Source: Marixanthomonas ophiurae (GTDB lineage Bacteria > Bacteroidota > Bacteroidia > Flavobacteriales > Flavobacteriaceae). Taken from it: DNA of 64,000 bases. The stretch is taken from contig NZ_QVID01000001.1 in assembly GCF_003413745.1 (NCBI RefSeq), forward strand, positions 868,001 to 932,000, read 5' to 3'. The notes under the pieces are model-generated. The model ran no database searches. It saw only the letters and a program-made list of their open reading frames with translations, and was not told the origin of the DNA. Shown here one piece after another: positions 1 to 9,657 of the stretch (position 1 is its first letter; every line of letters begins with the position of its first letter). Made by a program: the position numbers and the translations under genes.

Positions 1-447
1 GAATTAAAAACCACTTTATTGAACCAATGCAAAGATGTGGTAGAAACGCGTTATGGTAAAATAAAACAAACTATTTCAGGTATTGAGGAATCGCTTTTTG
101 AAGAGTCTAAAAGCAGTGCGGGTGACAAACATGAAACCGGTCGGGCGATGCTACAAATAGACCGTGAAAATGCCGGAAAGCAATTGCAAGAAATAGAAAA
201 ACTTCAGCAGTTGGTGCGTAAAATTGACGTCAAATCCAAGTCAGATTATGCCCGTCTTGGGAGTTTGGTTTACACTAATCAGGCAACGTATTTTCTTAGT
301 ATTTCAATTGGCACTTCGATAGTTGGAAAAACAAATTATATGTGTGTGGCGTTAAATTCACCCATCGGGCAATTGCTTTTGGGGAAGCAAAAAGGAGATG
401 CGTTTGTGTTTAATGAGAAAGAAATTAAAATTAAACGTGTGGTTTAG
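1..447 (+). CDS. GreA/GreB C-terminal-fold protein, 5' end outside the window
   Basis: The frame is open from base 1, so the start lies upstream of the window; 148 residues are visible. The N-terminal half is charged and helical, like the coiled coil of Gre factors. The C-terminal half (about 75-148) ends with SPIGQLLLGKQKGD, the signature of the FKBP-like C-terminal domain of GreA/GreB, where a small molecule or RNA polymerase contact is made. Proteins of this kind in flavobacteria are often mislabelled 3-oxoacyl-ACP synthase. The length is close to a Gre factor, but I do not see the acidic coiled-coil tip of a true transcript cleavage factor, so the function is uncertain. It converges on the FUSC gene. 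Confidence 0.6.
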   Translation, partial: ELKTTLLNQCKDVVETRYGKIKQTISGIEESLFEESKSSAGDKHETGRAMLQIDRENAGKQLQEIEKLQQLVRKIDVKSKSDYARLGSLVYTNQATYFLSISIGTSIVGKTNYMCVALNSPIGQLLLGKQKGDAFVFNEKEIKIKRVV

Positions 448-467
448 TGAGCAAGTAACTTTATAGA

Positions 468-527
468 AACACGATGATAGGGAAACAAGAACCACGAGCA
501 AATACGTCGTGAATCCTGTTTCGTGTT
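468..527. other. Long imperfect inverted repeat between convergent genes
   Basis: Three nested arms pair in order: AACAC (468-472) with GTGTT (523-527), GAAACA (482-487) with TGTTTC (517-522), and CACGA (493-497) with TCGTG (507-511). The structure lies between the converging GreA-like and FUSC genes. It has no T-run, so it is not a classical intrinsic terminator; it could still be a 3'-end structure or a degraded repeat element. Confidence 0.4.
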
Positions 528-581
528 ACATCCTTTCTGCGGTAACTTTTCCTTATTTAGATGTATTGACTTCAGTAATAA

Positions 582-2837
582 TTAACCAAATTGAACTTTT
601 TCACTTATCTGAAGCATCTTTTTACTAATAGAAAACAACCAGTGTAATTGTTCCCGCACCAAATGTGCTTCCTGAAATTGGCGCTCTAACTTAGGATGAA
701 CAGAGGTAGGTAAATCAGGATTTTCTGTAGTGAATTTCGGAAGCTCTTGTTTGAAAAACTCATTCTTATTTTCCACATTAACCGCTACTGAACCATTTTT
801 TTTTTGTTGTAAAAAGGATAAAATATGCTCTAAATTTTCATCGATATGTTCTCCTGCGGTTGTAAACCTACTAGAAGCTTCAGTCGTTGGGTTGTTTTGA
901 ATATAGGTGCTTAACGAGGCGAGGGAAGATAAAAAAGTATGGTTCAGTACGACTAGCTCATAAATCTTTTCCAAGTTTTTTTGTTTCGATTTTGGGTCTT
1001 GTGTCATGCGTTGAAAAGCGGCACTTAAATTAGACATTTCTAAAAATGCATGTTTTCTCGCTAGTTTAAATGTGGGTGGCAAACTACCTTTTTCTTGATA
1101 GTAATCGATAATCTCTGAAAGGAAAACCCTATTAGCCGCTACGCTTTTTTCAATGCTGCTTTTAATGTCCATAAACTCCCAGGCTGGCCATAAAAATAAC
1201 ATAGCAACGGTAGAAATTCCTGCTCCAATTAATGTATCAATCACTCTAAACTGAATAACCGTTAAAACATCGGGTCTAATAATGGCGTAAATAAACACCA
1301 CACTCAGTGTAATAAAGGTGGCGGCAGTTTTATAATTTTTTTGCAGCATGGAAAGTGCCATAACCAAAGAGCCTATTCCTAAAACAGCAAAAACGTAGGT
1401 GTTTTGAGTAATGAAAACAATTCCGGTTGCAATGGCGCCACCAATTAACGTACCTATAATACGTTCTTTTGATCGGGTTTTAGTTAGGCCATAACTAGGG
1501 CGCATAATAACAATAAGAGTTAGCAAAATCCAGTATGGGTTTTGGAAATCAAAAAACACGCCAATGCCGTAACCTACCATCACCGCTACTGCTAAGCGTA
1601 AAGCGTGTTTAAAAATAGCCGATTTAAAACTTAAGTTTCTAATCAACAACGCTGGATTATAATCTTGTGTGGTTACAAAACGCTTTGCCACCTCTTTTTT
1701 AATAAAAGTAAGTTCTCTAGGGTTTGGATTGCTTAGCAACCATTTTATTTTCTGAATTTTTTCAATTTGCTTCTCTTGATATTCCAATAAGTTTTGAAGC
1801 ATTAAAAACCCTTCATAATCGTAATCTTCTTTACTGGATTTTAAAAGGGAAATCTCTTCTTTAATCTTTCTGAAAATTTGAATTAGTTGGTCATGCTTCG
1901 GAATTTTCTTCGCATTTTGACCTGCTTCAGAAATAAGAAGTAATTGATTGGACATTTCAAAAAGTAAATTTTGAAAGCTTTTTATGTACTCAGGATGGTC
2001 ATCTAATAACTCATCCATTTTAGAATAATTCACAGGGTTTGCCAAGGCCATTTCTTGTATATCGACCAACTGAACAAAAACCAATAATCGTTTACTTTGA
2101 TAGATAGATCTACCAGAGCTTTTACGAGAGGAAATTAAAATTTCCCTAAGGGTTTCATGATTGTCACTAATGTCCGCTTGTAAATCTAAAAGCTGAGATT
2201 GCAACGCTTCCCTGTTTGACTGGGGACCAATTAACTTTCCTCTAATTCTTAAAAATTGTGCCGTTAATTGATAGGCTTGCGTGAGGAGTTCTTCGGTTTG
2301 TCCTTTCGGGTTGATTTTGTGCCAAATCGTAGCTAATAATAAATACCATAGTCCGCCAAGGCCTACAAAAAAAGCATATTCATAGGTTTCTAATCGTTCG
2401 GCTTCGTGGGCAAAACTCAATACCAGCGCCAATAAGCCGGAAAAACTAATTAAAGATGCCCTAAAGCCAAAAACAGCTATATATGAAATGGCAAAGGTCA
2501 ACACACCTAGTACAGGTACTAAAAACCATGTATCAAAATCAAGATATCCGCCAATAAAACTTACTATAACAATGAGTGCAATAGAATATAAAATTCCGTA
2601 GGTCTTATGGCGAAAACTACCGCTTACATCACTTGGTGAGCTCCAGAAGGCACCAAACGACAAGGCAATAGCTATTTCGAAATAGCCAAGTTGCAAACCA
2701 ATTAAAATAGGTAATGAAAGGGCAATACCAACAATGATAGCTTTTGAAAAGTCGGTGCTTTTTAAAAACTGAATCAGGTCTTGAAAGTTGCTTGAAATGG
2801 TTTCTGTAAGGTTCAAATCTTGATGTTTCAATTGCAA
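582..2837 (-). CDS. FUSC-family (YccS/YhfK-like) inner-membrane protein
   Basis: This is a 751-residue protein with two hydrophobic blocks, about residues 35-175 and 405-550, each with several membrane segments. They are separated by a ~230-residue soluble helical region and followed by a soluble tail. That duplicated layout is typical of the fusaric-acid-resistance/YccS superfamily, presumed aromatic acid or efflux-related transporters; the substrate cannot be read from sequence. There is no ATG at the N terminus: TTG codons occur at 2837, 2831 and 2816. A -7-like TACCTTTG covers 2835-2842, so a promoter there would favour TTG 2816 as the real start. It stands alone, divergent from the oxidoreductase at 2971. 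Confidence 0.8.
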   Translation of the reverse strand: MQLKHQDLNLTETISSNFQDLIQFLKSTDFSKAIIVGIALSLPILIGLQLGYFEIAIALSFGAFWSSPSDVSGSFRHKTYGILYSIALIVIVSFIGGYLDFDTWFLVPVLGVLTFAISYIAVFGFRASLISFSGLLALVLSFAHEAERLETYEYAFFVGLGGLWYLLLATIWHKINPKGQTEELLTQAYQLTAQFLRIRGKLIGPQSNREALQSQLLDLQADISDNHETLREILISSRKSSGRSIYQSKRLLVFVQLVDIQEMALANPVNYSKMDELLDDHPEYIKSFQNLLFEMSNQLLLISEAGQNAKKIPKHDQLIQIFRKIKEEISLLKSSKEDYDYEGFLMLQNLLEYQEKQIEKIQKIKWLLSNPNPRELTFIKKEVAKRFVTTQDYNPALLIRNLSFKSAIFKHALRLAVAVMVGYGIGVFFDFQNPYWILLTLIVIMRPSYGLTKTRSKERIIGTLIGGAIATGIVFITQNTYVFAVLGIGSLVMALSMLQKNYKTAATFITLSVVFIYAIIRPDVLTVIQFRVIDTLIGAGISTVAMLFLWPAWEFMDIKSSIEKSVAANRVFLSEIIDYYQEKGSLPPTFKLARKHAFLEMSNLSAAFQRMTQDPKSKQKNLEKIYELVVLNHTFLSSLASLSTYIQNNPTTEASSRFTTAGEHIDENLEHILSFLQQKKNGSVAVNVENKNEFFKQELPKFTTENPDLPTSVHPKLERQFQEAHLVREQLHWLFSISKKMLQISEKVQFG

Positions 2838-2842
2838 AGGTA
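2835..2842 (-). promoter_or_regulatory. Possible -7 box overlapping the FUSC gene start
   Basis: TACCTTTG on the minus strand matches the Bacteroidota -7 consensus TAnnTTTG exactly. No convincing -33 TTTG lies 19-21 bases upstream. If used, transcription would begin near 2829, inside the longest reading frame. Confidence 0.3.
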
Positions 2843-2970
2843 CTGTGTTACTAAGGTAAGAACGTTAATCTTTTCAGAAAAAACCCAAAAATCAACATAA
2901 CACCTAAACTGCTGTCCTTACAAACTTGTAACTTTATAGAACACTGAATTTAAAAAAAATTGAAAAAGAA

Positions 2971-3966
2971 ATGAATAAGGCCATATTGCTAAAAAATAGA
3001 CCAAAAGGAAGACCAGCCCTTGACGATTTTGAGTTTAAAGAAATTGAAAAACCAAGCCCAGAAAAAGGAGAAGTATTATTAAAAACAAAGTATGTTTCCG
3101 TAGATCCATATTTACGCGGAAGAATGCGGGATGAAAAATCGTACATAGAACCATTTCAACTTAATGAACCAGTAGAATCGGGTATTATCGCTGAGGTACT
3201 GGAGAGCAACTCGAACGATTTTAAGAAAGGAGATTATGTAAATGGCATGTTGCAATGGAAGCAATTTCAAACCTCAAATGGAGAAGGGCTTCAAAAAGTG
3301 GATGGCAGCAAAGCACCATTATCAGCATATTTAGGAGTTTTGGGACTCACCGGAATTACGGCACTTTTAGGCCTCAAAAAAATTGGTAAACTTGAAAAAG
3401 GGGAAACATTATTAGTTTCTGGAGCATCAGGTGCTGTGGGAACGGTTGTCGGCCAAATAGGAAAAATTAAAGGCTGTAAAGTAGTTGGTATTGCCGGAAC
3501 CGATGAAAAAATAAAAACCATTAAAGAGAAGTTTCATTTTGACGAAGGCATCAACTACAAGACCACTGATAATATGAGCAAAGCAATTGCAGAAGCTTGT
3601 CCAAATGGAGTAGATGTCTATTTTGACAATGTGGGTGGTGAAATTCTAGATGCCGCTATGGCAAACATTAATAGAAAAGGTAGAATTATAAATTGTGGTG
3701 CTATCTCACTATATAATGAGACTGAACGACCTACTGGTCCAAGACATGAAACTACCCTAATTAAAAAAAGTGTTTTGATGCAAGGGTTTACCGTTCGAGA
3801 TTTTCAAGAGGAGTTTGGTGAAGCCGTTCAACAGCTAGCCACTTGGTTGCAAGAAGATAAATTAACGTATACAGAAACCATTGTGGAAGGCTTTGACAAA
3901 ATACCACAGGCCTTTATTGACTTGTTTGACGGAAAAAACAAAGGAAAGATGATTGTAAAAGTGTAA
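2971..3966 (+). CDS. Zinc-independent NADP-dependent oxidoreductase (MDR, leukotriene B4 dehydrogenase/CurA type)
   Basis: At 331 residues it matches the medium-chain dehydrogenase/reductase subfamily that reduces activated C=C double bonds of enones with NADPH. Residues 151-157 read GASGAVG, the glycine-rich nucleotide motif of this subfamily. The N-terminal region has VDPYLRGRMR, typical of prostaglandin-reductase-like members. No zinc ligands are seen. It is a soluble cytoplasmic enzyme, probably detoxifying reactive aldehydes or quinones. It is a single-gene unit: a strong stem-loop follows at 4006-4039. Confidence 0.85.
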   Translation: MNKAILLKNRPKGRPALDDFEFKEIEKPSPEKGEVLLKTKYVSVDPYLRGRMRDEKSYIEPFQLNEPVESGIIAEVLESNSNDFKKGDYVNGMLQWKQFQTSNGEGLQKVDGSKAPLSAYLGVLGLTGITALLGLKKIGKLEKGETLLVSGASGAVGTVVGQIGKIKGCKVVGIAGTDEKIKTIKEKFHFDEGINYKTTDNMSKAIAEACPNGVDVYFDNVGGEILDAAMANINRKGRIINCGAISLYNETERPTGPRHETTLIKKSVLMQGFTVRDFQEEFGEAVQQLATWLQEDKLTYTETIVEGFDKIPQAFIDLFDGKNKGKMIVKV

Positions 3967-4005
3967 ACCTACTTTTTTAAACTTAAAATTTATTAAAACC
4001 ATCCT

Positions 4006-4039
4006 AAAACCTACGTTAAAAGGCGTTAACGTAGGTTTT
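4006..4039 (+). terminator. Intrinsic terminator after the MDR oxidoreductase
   Basis: A perfect 14-bp stem (4006-4019 with 4026-4039) has a six-base loop and runs into TTTTTAA. The A-run on the left arm means it could also act on the other strand. Confidence 0.85.
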
Positions 4040-4069
4040 TAAGTTTCATAGTGTTTGTAAATTGCACAT

Positions 4070-4708
4070 ATGGAAAAAGTATTAGTAGTGGGTGCCAACG
4101 GTACCACAGGAAAAAAAATAGTAGATATATTAGACGAATATAGAAATTATGAACCTGTAGCGATGATTCGCCATCAAGAACAGGCGGAGCAATTTAAAAA
4201 AAATGATATCGAGACAGTTATGGGCGATTTAGAGAAAAACGTAAGCCATACTGTAACGCGAATCCATAAAATTGTTTTTGCAGCTGGTGCTGGTGGAGGT
4301 AGTTCAAAAGAAAAAACCACAGCTGTTGACCAAGAAGGGGCTAAAAAACTAATTGACCTTGCCGAAATTGCTGGGATTAGAAAATTTGTAATGTTAAGTT
4401 CTATGGGGGCTGATAATCCAGAGCAAGTTGAAGATTTGCAACACTACCTGGAAGCCAAGCAAAATGCAGATGAACACTTACGAAATAGCGGAATGAATTA
4501 TTCCATAGTGCGTCCAGGAGCGTTGACTGATGATAAAGGCACAGGCAAAATAAAACTAGCCAAAAAACTAAATGAACGTGGTAGTATTACTCGTGATGAC
4601 GTAGCCGAAACATTGGTTGCAGCCCTTCACGACGATATTGCAAGCGATAAGACTTTCGAAATTTTACAAGGCGAAACAGAAATTGATGATGCTGTAAAAA
4701 CTATTTAG
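4070..4708 (+). CDS. Atypical SDR, NAD(P)-binding (NmrA/SDR5-like)
   Basis: The 212-residue protein begins with the Rossmann motif GANGTTG (residues 8-14), the TGxxGxxG-like motif of atypical short-chain dehydrogenases. The middle contains KFVMLSSMGAD, where the usual catalytic Tyr-x3-Lys is not obvious, and YSIVRPGAL follows, a hallmark of SDR5/NAD(P)-binding epimerase-like proteins. It probably binds NAD(P) as an oxidoreductase or redox sensor; no substrate can be named. It is a single gene, separated from the upstream oxidoreductase by a terminator and converging with the ABC ATPase. Confidence 0.8.
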   Translation: MEKVLVVGANGTTGKKIVDILDEYRNYEPVAMIRHQEQAEQFKKNDIETVMGDLEKNVSHTVTRIHKIVFAAGAGGGSSKEKTTAVDQEGAKKLIDLAEIAGIRKFVMLSSMGADNPEQVEDLQHYLEAKQNADEHLRNSGMNYSIVRPGALTDDKGTGKIKLAKKLNERGSITRDDVAETLVAALHDDIASDKTFEILQGETEIDDAVKTI

Positions 4709-4743
4709 AAGTTAGATAATATAGAAGAAATAGAAGAATATGT

Positions 4744-4776
4744 AAGCCTCACAAATTTTTAAATCTTGTGAGGCTT
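4744..4776. terminator. Bidirectional terminator between convergent genes, containing the ABC gene stop
   Basis: An 11-bp stem (4744-4754 with 4766-4776) is followed on the plus strand by ACTTTT. The minus-strand ABC ATPase stop codon (4759-4761) lies in the loop, and its last codons form one arm, so coding and termination signals overlap. Confidence 0.75.
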
Positions 4777-5703
4777 TACTTTTAGAGGTATTGTTTTACC
4801 ATTTTCAATACTTTCAAAATGGTTGAAGAATACTGGAAGTTCTTTATAAACAGCTTCAATTAAATAATGACTTCCTTTAAAAAAAGACTTTTTAATCTGT
4901 ACTTTTAGATTGGTTTCTTTTAAAGAAACGATTAATTGATGCGGTAGCAATATCCTTTTTTCTGAAGAGTTTACTTGCGAAGGAAGGACTGTAACATCTC
5001 CAAAAAAACCAGCTTGATATTCAGTTTCTAAACTGTTATAAATTGTCTCTGGTTTCCCAAAGCGTTCCATTTCTCCTTCTTTCAACAGTAATAATTCATC
5101 TGAAAAAGCGAGGGCTTCTTCAGCATCGTGCGTAGCGGTGATACAACTTATATTCTCTTCTTTTAGATAACGAAACAAACTCCGACGTAATTTATTTTTC
5201 CGAAAAGTATCAATACTGCTAAAAGGTTCATCTAACAATAACAATTTTGGGGCTTTTGCAAGTGCTTTAGCCAAGGCAACTCGTTGTTTTTGGCCGCCGC
5301 TGAGGTTCTTTACTTTTCGGTTAGCAAAAGCTTCTAAATCGACTACTTTCAACAAAGTGTTTACACGATCACTTTCTTCATTAGGATTCAATCGTGGTAA
5401 ATGCTCCGCGATATTTTCTCGAACAGTGGTAAAAGGCATCACGTTTAAATCTTGAGCGACTAACTTCATAAACGGTTCGCCCGGGATGAGCGTGTGACTA
5501 GGACCTTTTAATTTTTCATTTTCCCACAAAACAGACCCATTTTCTACATGCAACAAACCATAAACAATATGAAGTAAGGTAGATTTTCCACAACCGCTTT
5601 CGCCTAAAACGGCAAGATGATTTCCACGCTTCAGTTCAAAATTAATATTTTGAAGTATCGTTTTTGAATCGTATGAAAATGATTGTATGGATACGGACAG
5701 CAT
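4759..5703 (-). CDS. ABC transporter ATP-binding protein, no permease nearby
   Basis: The first ~225 residues form a complete ABC ATPase: Walker A GESGCGKST at 34-42, Q-loop near 84, signature LSGGQ at 134-138, Walker B LLLLDEP at 154-160 and an H-loop THD. The last ~85 residues are a small extra domain resembling the TOBE region of CysA/PotA-type importers. It should energise import or export across the inner membrane. No permease or binding protein gene is adjacent, so its partners are elsewhere or it serves a system without a linked operon. It lies downstream of the prolyl oligopeptidase but is separated from it by a terminator. Confidence 0.85.
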   Translation of the reverse strand: MLSVSIQSFSYDSKTILQNINFELKRGNHLAVLGESGCGKSTLLHIVYGLLHVENGSVLWENEKLKGPSHTLIPGEPFMKLVAQDLNVMPFTTVRENIAEHLPRLNPNEESDRVNTLLKVVDLEAFANRKVKNLSGGQKQRVALAKALAKAPKLLLLDEPFSSIDTFRKNKLRRSLFRYLKEENISCITATHDAEEALAFSDELLLLKEGEMERFGKPETIYNSLETEYQAGFFGDVTVLPSQVNSSEKRILLPHQLIVSLKETNLKVQIKKSFFKGSHYLIEAVYKELPVFFNHFESIENGKTIPLKVKPHKI

Positions 5704-5717
5704 AAAATTATATATTG

Positions 5718-5761
5718 AAAAAGGTTGTCAACCGAGTTTTAAATAGATTGACAACCTTTTT
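5718..5761 (-). terminator. Terminator of the prolyl oligopeptidase gene
   Basis: A 14-bp stem (5718-5731 with 5748-5761) with a 16-base loop reads into five T residues on the minus strand, just past the S9 peptidase stop at 5780. Confidence 0.8.
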
Positions 5762-5779
5762 TATGATATTAACAAGAAG

Positions 5780-7942
5780 TTACTCTTTAATTTTTTCGTT
5801 TACTTTTTCAGGTAACACTTCATACCCCATATTGTATAAGGTAAATCCAAAAATATCAGCATATTGATCGATGGTTTTACTTACAGGAGTTCCTGCACCG
5901 TGACCCGCATCGGTTTCAATTCTAATTAAAACTGGGTTTGAACCGCTTTGGTGTTCTTGAAGTTCAGCAGCAAACTTAAAGCTGTGAGCCGGTACTACCC
6001 GGTCATCGTGATCGCCAGTGGTAATCATGGTTGCAGGATACTCCATACCGTCTTTTACATTGTGCAATGGCGAATAGCCTTTAAGGTATTCAAACATTTC
6101 TTTACTTTCTTCGGCTGTTCCATAGTCATATGCCCAACCAGCTCCAGCTGTAAATGTATGGTACCGCAACATATCTAAAACACCAACAGCAGGTAATGCT
6201 ACTTTCATTAAATCGGGACGTTGTGTCATAGTTGCTCCAACTAATAATCCTCCATTAGAGCCTCCACGAATGGCTAAATAATCTTTTGAAGTGTATTTAT
6301 TCTCTATTAAATATTCAGCTGCAGCGATAAAATCGTCAAACACATTTTGCTTTTTCATCTTAGTTCCGGCTTTGTGCCACTCTTTACCGTATTCGCCACC
6401 ACCACGTAGGTTGGGTACCGCATAAATACCGCCTTGCTCCATCCAAACGGCATTGGTAATACTGAAACTTGGGGTTAGGCTAATATTAAAACCTCCATAA
6501 CCATATAAAATGGTTGGGTTTTTACCGTTCAGTTCGATACCTCTTTTGTGGGTAATAATCATTGGGACTTTTGTACCATCTTTTGAAGTATAAAATACTT
6601 GCTTGCTTTCGTAATTTTCAGGATTGAAATCTATTTCTGGTTTGCGGTACAATTCTGAAGTTCCTTCTTCAATATTAAATTTATAAATACTTCCTGGTGT
6701 TACATAGTTAGTGAAGCTGTAATAAAGCTCTTTTTCATCTTTTTTGGCTCCAAAACCTCCTGCGCTTCCTACGCCTGGCAGTTCTATTTCCCGTATTTTG
6801 TTTCCTTCATAATCATATTGGGACACTTTTGAAACAGCATCGACCATATATTTTGTAAAGAAATAACCACCTCCTTTTGAAGGACTCAACACGTTTTTGG
6901 TTTCAGGAATAAAATCGTTCCAATTTTCAGGAGTTGGGTTTGCAGCGTCAACGGTAACTATTTTTTTATTGGGTGCGTTCAGGTTGGTTACTAAATACAA
7001 TTTGCTACCGTCATTGTCCAATAAATAGGTATCGCTATCGGTATTGTCTAGAATAGTTTCCAGCTTACTATCCGGTTTGGTCAGATCTTTTAAAAATAAT
7101 TTGTTTCCAGAGGTAGAAGTACTAGCACTAATGGTAAGGTACTGGTTATCTTCGGAAACACTCCCGCCAATATAACGGTGTTTTTCGGCTTCTGTACCAC
7201 CAAAAATCAATTCATCTTCTTTTTGAGACGTTCCCAATTTGTGATAATACAATTTATGCTGATCTGTTTTTGCTGAAAGCTCACTACCTTTTGGTTTGTC
7301 ATAACTAGAGTAATAAAAACCCTCGTTTCCTTTCCATGAAAGGCCACTGAATTTAATGTCTATTAACGTGTCTTCAACAATTTCTCTGTCTTCAACATTC
7401 ATAACTAGCACCTTCCGCCAGTCGCTTCCTCCTTCAGAAATACTATAAGCAGTTGTTTTTCCATCTTCAGAAAAACTCAAATTGTCCAATGAAATAGTAC
7501 CATCATCTTTAAATGTGTTGGGGTCGAGAAAAACCTCAGCAGTACTTGGGTCTTCTCCTGTTTTGTAGCGATAAACTACATATTGGTTTTGTAAACCATC
7601 GTTTTTATAAAAATAGGTGTAGTCACCTTCTTTAAAAGGAGCGCCTACTTTTTCGTAATTCCAAAGTGTTGATAAGCGTTCTTTTAGTGCATCACGATAA
7701 GGAATATTATCTAGATAGCCATAGGTGGTTTTATTTTCACGTTGCACCCAGTCGGCAGTTTCGTCACTCATATCGTCTTCGAGCCAACGGTAGGGATCTT
7801 TTACTTCGGTTTCAAAATAGGTGTCTACGGTATCGACTTTTTTGGTTTCGGGATAGGTCAAAGCAGTAGTTTCTTTTTTAGGTTCTTCTTTGCAAGCCAC
7901 AACGGTAAGGCCAATTACAATAGGTATGATTAGTTTTTTCAT
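5780..7942 (-). CDS. Prolyl oligopeptidase family S9A serine peptidase, lipoprotein
   Basis: I choose ATG 7942 because it opens a lipoprotein signal peptide ([17 protein letters not shown], lipobox VVAC); an in-frame ATG at 7987 would bury it. The 720-residue protein has an N-terminal beta-propeller (about 60-430) and a C-terminal alpha/beta-hydrolase domain. The catalytic triad is visible: Ser in RGGSNGG (about 562), Asp in GDHDDRVVP (about 646) and His in DAGHGAG (about 681). S9A enzymes cut after proline in short peptides, here probably in the periplasm anchored to a membrane. It is monocistronic with its own terminator. Confidence 0.9.
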   Translation of the reverse strand: MKKLIIPIVIGLTVVACKEEPKKETTALTYPETKKVDTVDTYFETEVKDPYRWLEDDMSDETADWVQRENKTTYGYLDNIPYRDALKERLSTLWNYEKVGAPFKEGDYTYFYKNDGLQNQYVVYRYKTGEDPSTAEVFLDPNTFKDDGTISLDNLSFSEDGKTTAYSISEGGSDWRKVLVMNVEDREIVEDTLIDIKFSGLSWKGNEGFYYSSYDKPKGSELSAKTDQHKLYYHKLGTSQKEDELIFGGTEAEKHRYIGGSVSEDNQYLTISASTSTSGNKLFLKDLTKPDSKLETILDNTDSDTYLLDNDGSKLYLVTNLNAPNKKIVTVDAANPTPENWNDFIPETKNVLSPSKGGGYFFTKYMVDAVSKVSQYDYEGNKIREIELPGVGSAGGFGAKKDEKELYYSFTNYVTPGSIYKFNIEEGTSELYRKPEIDFNPENYESKQVFYTSKDGTKVPMIITHKRGIELNGKNPTILYGYGGFNISLTPSFSITNAVWMEQGGIYAVPNLRGGGEYGKEWHKAGTKMKKQNVFDDFIAAAEYLIENKYTSKDYLAIRGGSNGGLLVGATMTQRPDLMKVALPAVGVLDMLRYHTFTAGAGWAYDYGTAEESKEMFEYLKGYSPLHNVKDGMEYPATMITTGDHDDRVVPAHSFKFAAELQEHQSGSNPVLIRIETDAGHGAGTPVSKTIDQYADIFGFTLYNMGYEVLPEKVNEKIKE

Positions 7943-8030
7943 ATTAAAATAATTTAGTAGTCGGTAAATGTAGTAAAAACCACTCATGTAAACTGTTATA
8001 AGTTTGTTAGTAATTTCTTCAGAAAAAAAA

Positions 8031-8408
8031 TTAATACTGAAACAATGGACGATACACTTTCCAGTACTTATAAATTAGAATAATATTGATTACTGTAACC
8101 ACAATGGCGCCTGCTATACCTGGAAGATCCAAAAACAAGTGAAATAATACAATGTTAACCGAAATGGGAGCTAATAAAAGCAAAGCAAACGGAACCCATT
8201 TTTTAATAAGTAAAAGGAAACCAATAAAAATCTCCAGAGCACCCACAATAGGTAAAACATAACCAGTTGCTTTTAAAGATTGCATAAAGCTCCCAGCAGT
8301 TTCCGGTAGCTCTGGCGCAGGCATAAAACCAATAAATTTATTAAATCCGAAAACGAGTAAACCCAACGCAAGGATTATACGCAGAATAGTAGTAAAAGTT
8401 GAATTCAT
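8031..8408 (-). CDS. DoxX-family small membrane protein
   Basis: This 125-residue protein is almost entirely hydrophobic with four predicted membrane helices. The first helix is followed by GFNKFIGFM, and [15 protein letters not shown] is typical of DoxX/DoxD-like proteins. Members are linked to quinone or redox chemistry, but the reaction here is unknown. It starts with ATG at 8408, about 45 bases beyond the asd terminator, so it is probably transcribed separately. Confidence 0.75.
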   Translation of the reverse strand: MNSTFTTILRIILALGLLVFGFNKFIGFMPAPELPETAGSFMQSLKATGYVLPIVGALEIFIGFLLLIKKWVPFALLLLAPISVNIVLFHLFLDLPGIAGAIVVTVINIILIYKYWKVYRPLFQY

Positions 8409-8456
8409 AGGGATGGTTGTTTAGTGTTTCTTTTTTAAATATACTGAAAAATAAAA

Positions 8457-8488
8457 AACCTCGACACCAAATTATTGATTTCGAGGTT
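8457..8488 (-). terminator. Terminator of asd
   Basis: On the minus strand AACCTCGA pairs with TCGAGGTT (8481-8488 with 8457-8464) and is followed by TTTTATTTTT. It lies 20 bases past the asd stop. Confidence 0.75.
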
Positions 8489-8508
8489 AAAAGACTTTTT
8501 TTAAAAGA

Positions 8509-9498
8509 TTACACTAATTTATTTTCTACCAAATATTCAGCAATTTGCACGGCGTTGGTAGCAGCCCCTTTTCTTAAATTATCACTCACAATCCACATAT
8601 TTAATGTGTTTGGTTGCGTTTCATCCCTTCGTAAGCGACCGACAAACACCTCATCTTTGTTATGCGCATAGACTGGCATTGGATAGGTATTGGTATCTGG
8701 ATTGTCCTGCACTGTAATTCCTAGGGTATTGTGTAATTCCTTTCGAATATCCGTCAGGTCAAAATCGTTTTCAAACTCCACATTAACCGATTCACTGTGT
8801 CCACCAGCCGTTGGAATACGTACCGCAGTTGCCGTTACTGAAAATGTACGATCGTTTAATATTTTTTGAGGTTCGCGCGCCAATTTCATTTCTTCTTTAG
8901 TGTATCCATTTGTTTCAAAAACATCGCAATGTGGTAATGCGTTTTTATGAATGGGGTATGGATACGCCATTTCGCCTTTTACACCAGCCATTTCGTTTTC
9001 CATTTGCTGTACCGCTTTTACACCAGTTCCTGAAACAGATTGGTAGGTAGAAATTACCACACGCTTCATTTTATATTTTTTATGAAGCGGTGCCAACGCC
9101 ATCACTAACTGAATAGTTGAACAATTGGGGTTAGCGATGACTTTATCTTCTTTGGTTAATTCAGAAGCATTAATTTCTGGAACAATCAGTTTTTTATCTG
9201 GATCCATTCGCCAAGCGGAAGAATTATCAATAACCGTAGTACCCGCTTCGGCAAATTTTGGTGCCCAATCTAATGACGTATTTCCTCCAGCAGAGAAAAT
9301 AGCGATTTGCGGTTTGGCTGCTAGCGCATCTTGCAATGAAACGATTTTATACTTTTTACTCTTAAAAGTAACCTCTTTTCCTACAGATCGCTCTGAAGCT
9401 ACAGGCAACAGGTTACTAATTGGGAAATTACGTTCTTCCAATACTTTTAAAAGGACAGTGCCTACCATTCCTGTGGCACCAATAACGGCTATTGTCAT
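8509..9498 (-). CDS. asd: Aspartate-semialdehyde dehydrogenase
   Basis: The enzyme reduces aspartyl-4-phosphate with NADPH to aspartate semialdehyde, the branch point to lysine/diaminopimelate, threonine and methionine. It opens with the Rossmann motif GATGMVG. The catalytic Cys is in NPNCSTIQ (about 126), and GGHSESVNVEF carries the substrate-binding His region. At 329 residues it is full length. I use ATG 9498 rather than the TTG three codons upstream, because MTIAVIGATG is the usual start. It follows mscL but a hairpin at 9566-9594 lies between. Confidence 0.93.
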   Translation of the reverse strand: MTIAVIGATGMVGTVLLKVLEERNFPISNLLPVASERSVGKEVTFKSKKYKIVSLQDALAAKPQIAIFSAGGNTSLDWAPKFAEAGTTVIDNSSAWRMDPDKKLIVPEINASELTKEDKVIANPNCSTIQLVMALAPLHKKYKMKRVVISTYQSVSGTGVKAVQQMENEMAGVKGEMAYPYPIHKNALPHCDVFETNGYTKEEMKLAREPQKILNDRTFSVTATAVRIPTAGGHSESVNVEFENDFDLTDIRKELHNTLGITVQDNPDTNTYPMPVYAHNKDEVFVGRLRRDETQPNTLNMWIVSDNLRKGAATNAVQIAEYLVENKLV

Positions 9499-9565
9499 GG
9501 TTTTCAATTTTGATGTAAAAATACACAGTATGGTTTGATTTTTTCTGAAATAAAACCAAAAAAAG

Positions 9566-9594
9566 ACCCTCCGAAACTTTTAGTAACGAAGGGT
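9566..9594 (-). terminator. Terminator of mscL
   Basis: An 8-bp stem with one G-T pair (9566-9573 with 9587-9594) is followed on the minus strand by C and a seven-T run. Confidence 0.7.
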
Positions 9595-9657
9595 TTAATT
9601 AGTATTGAATAATAAGTAGTGTAGCGGTTTCCTAACTTAAATTAGGAACTAAATAGT

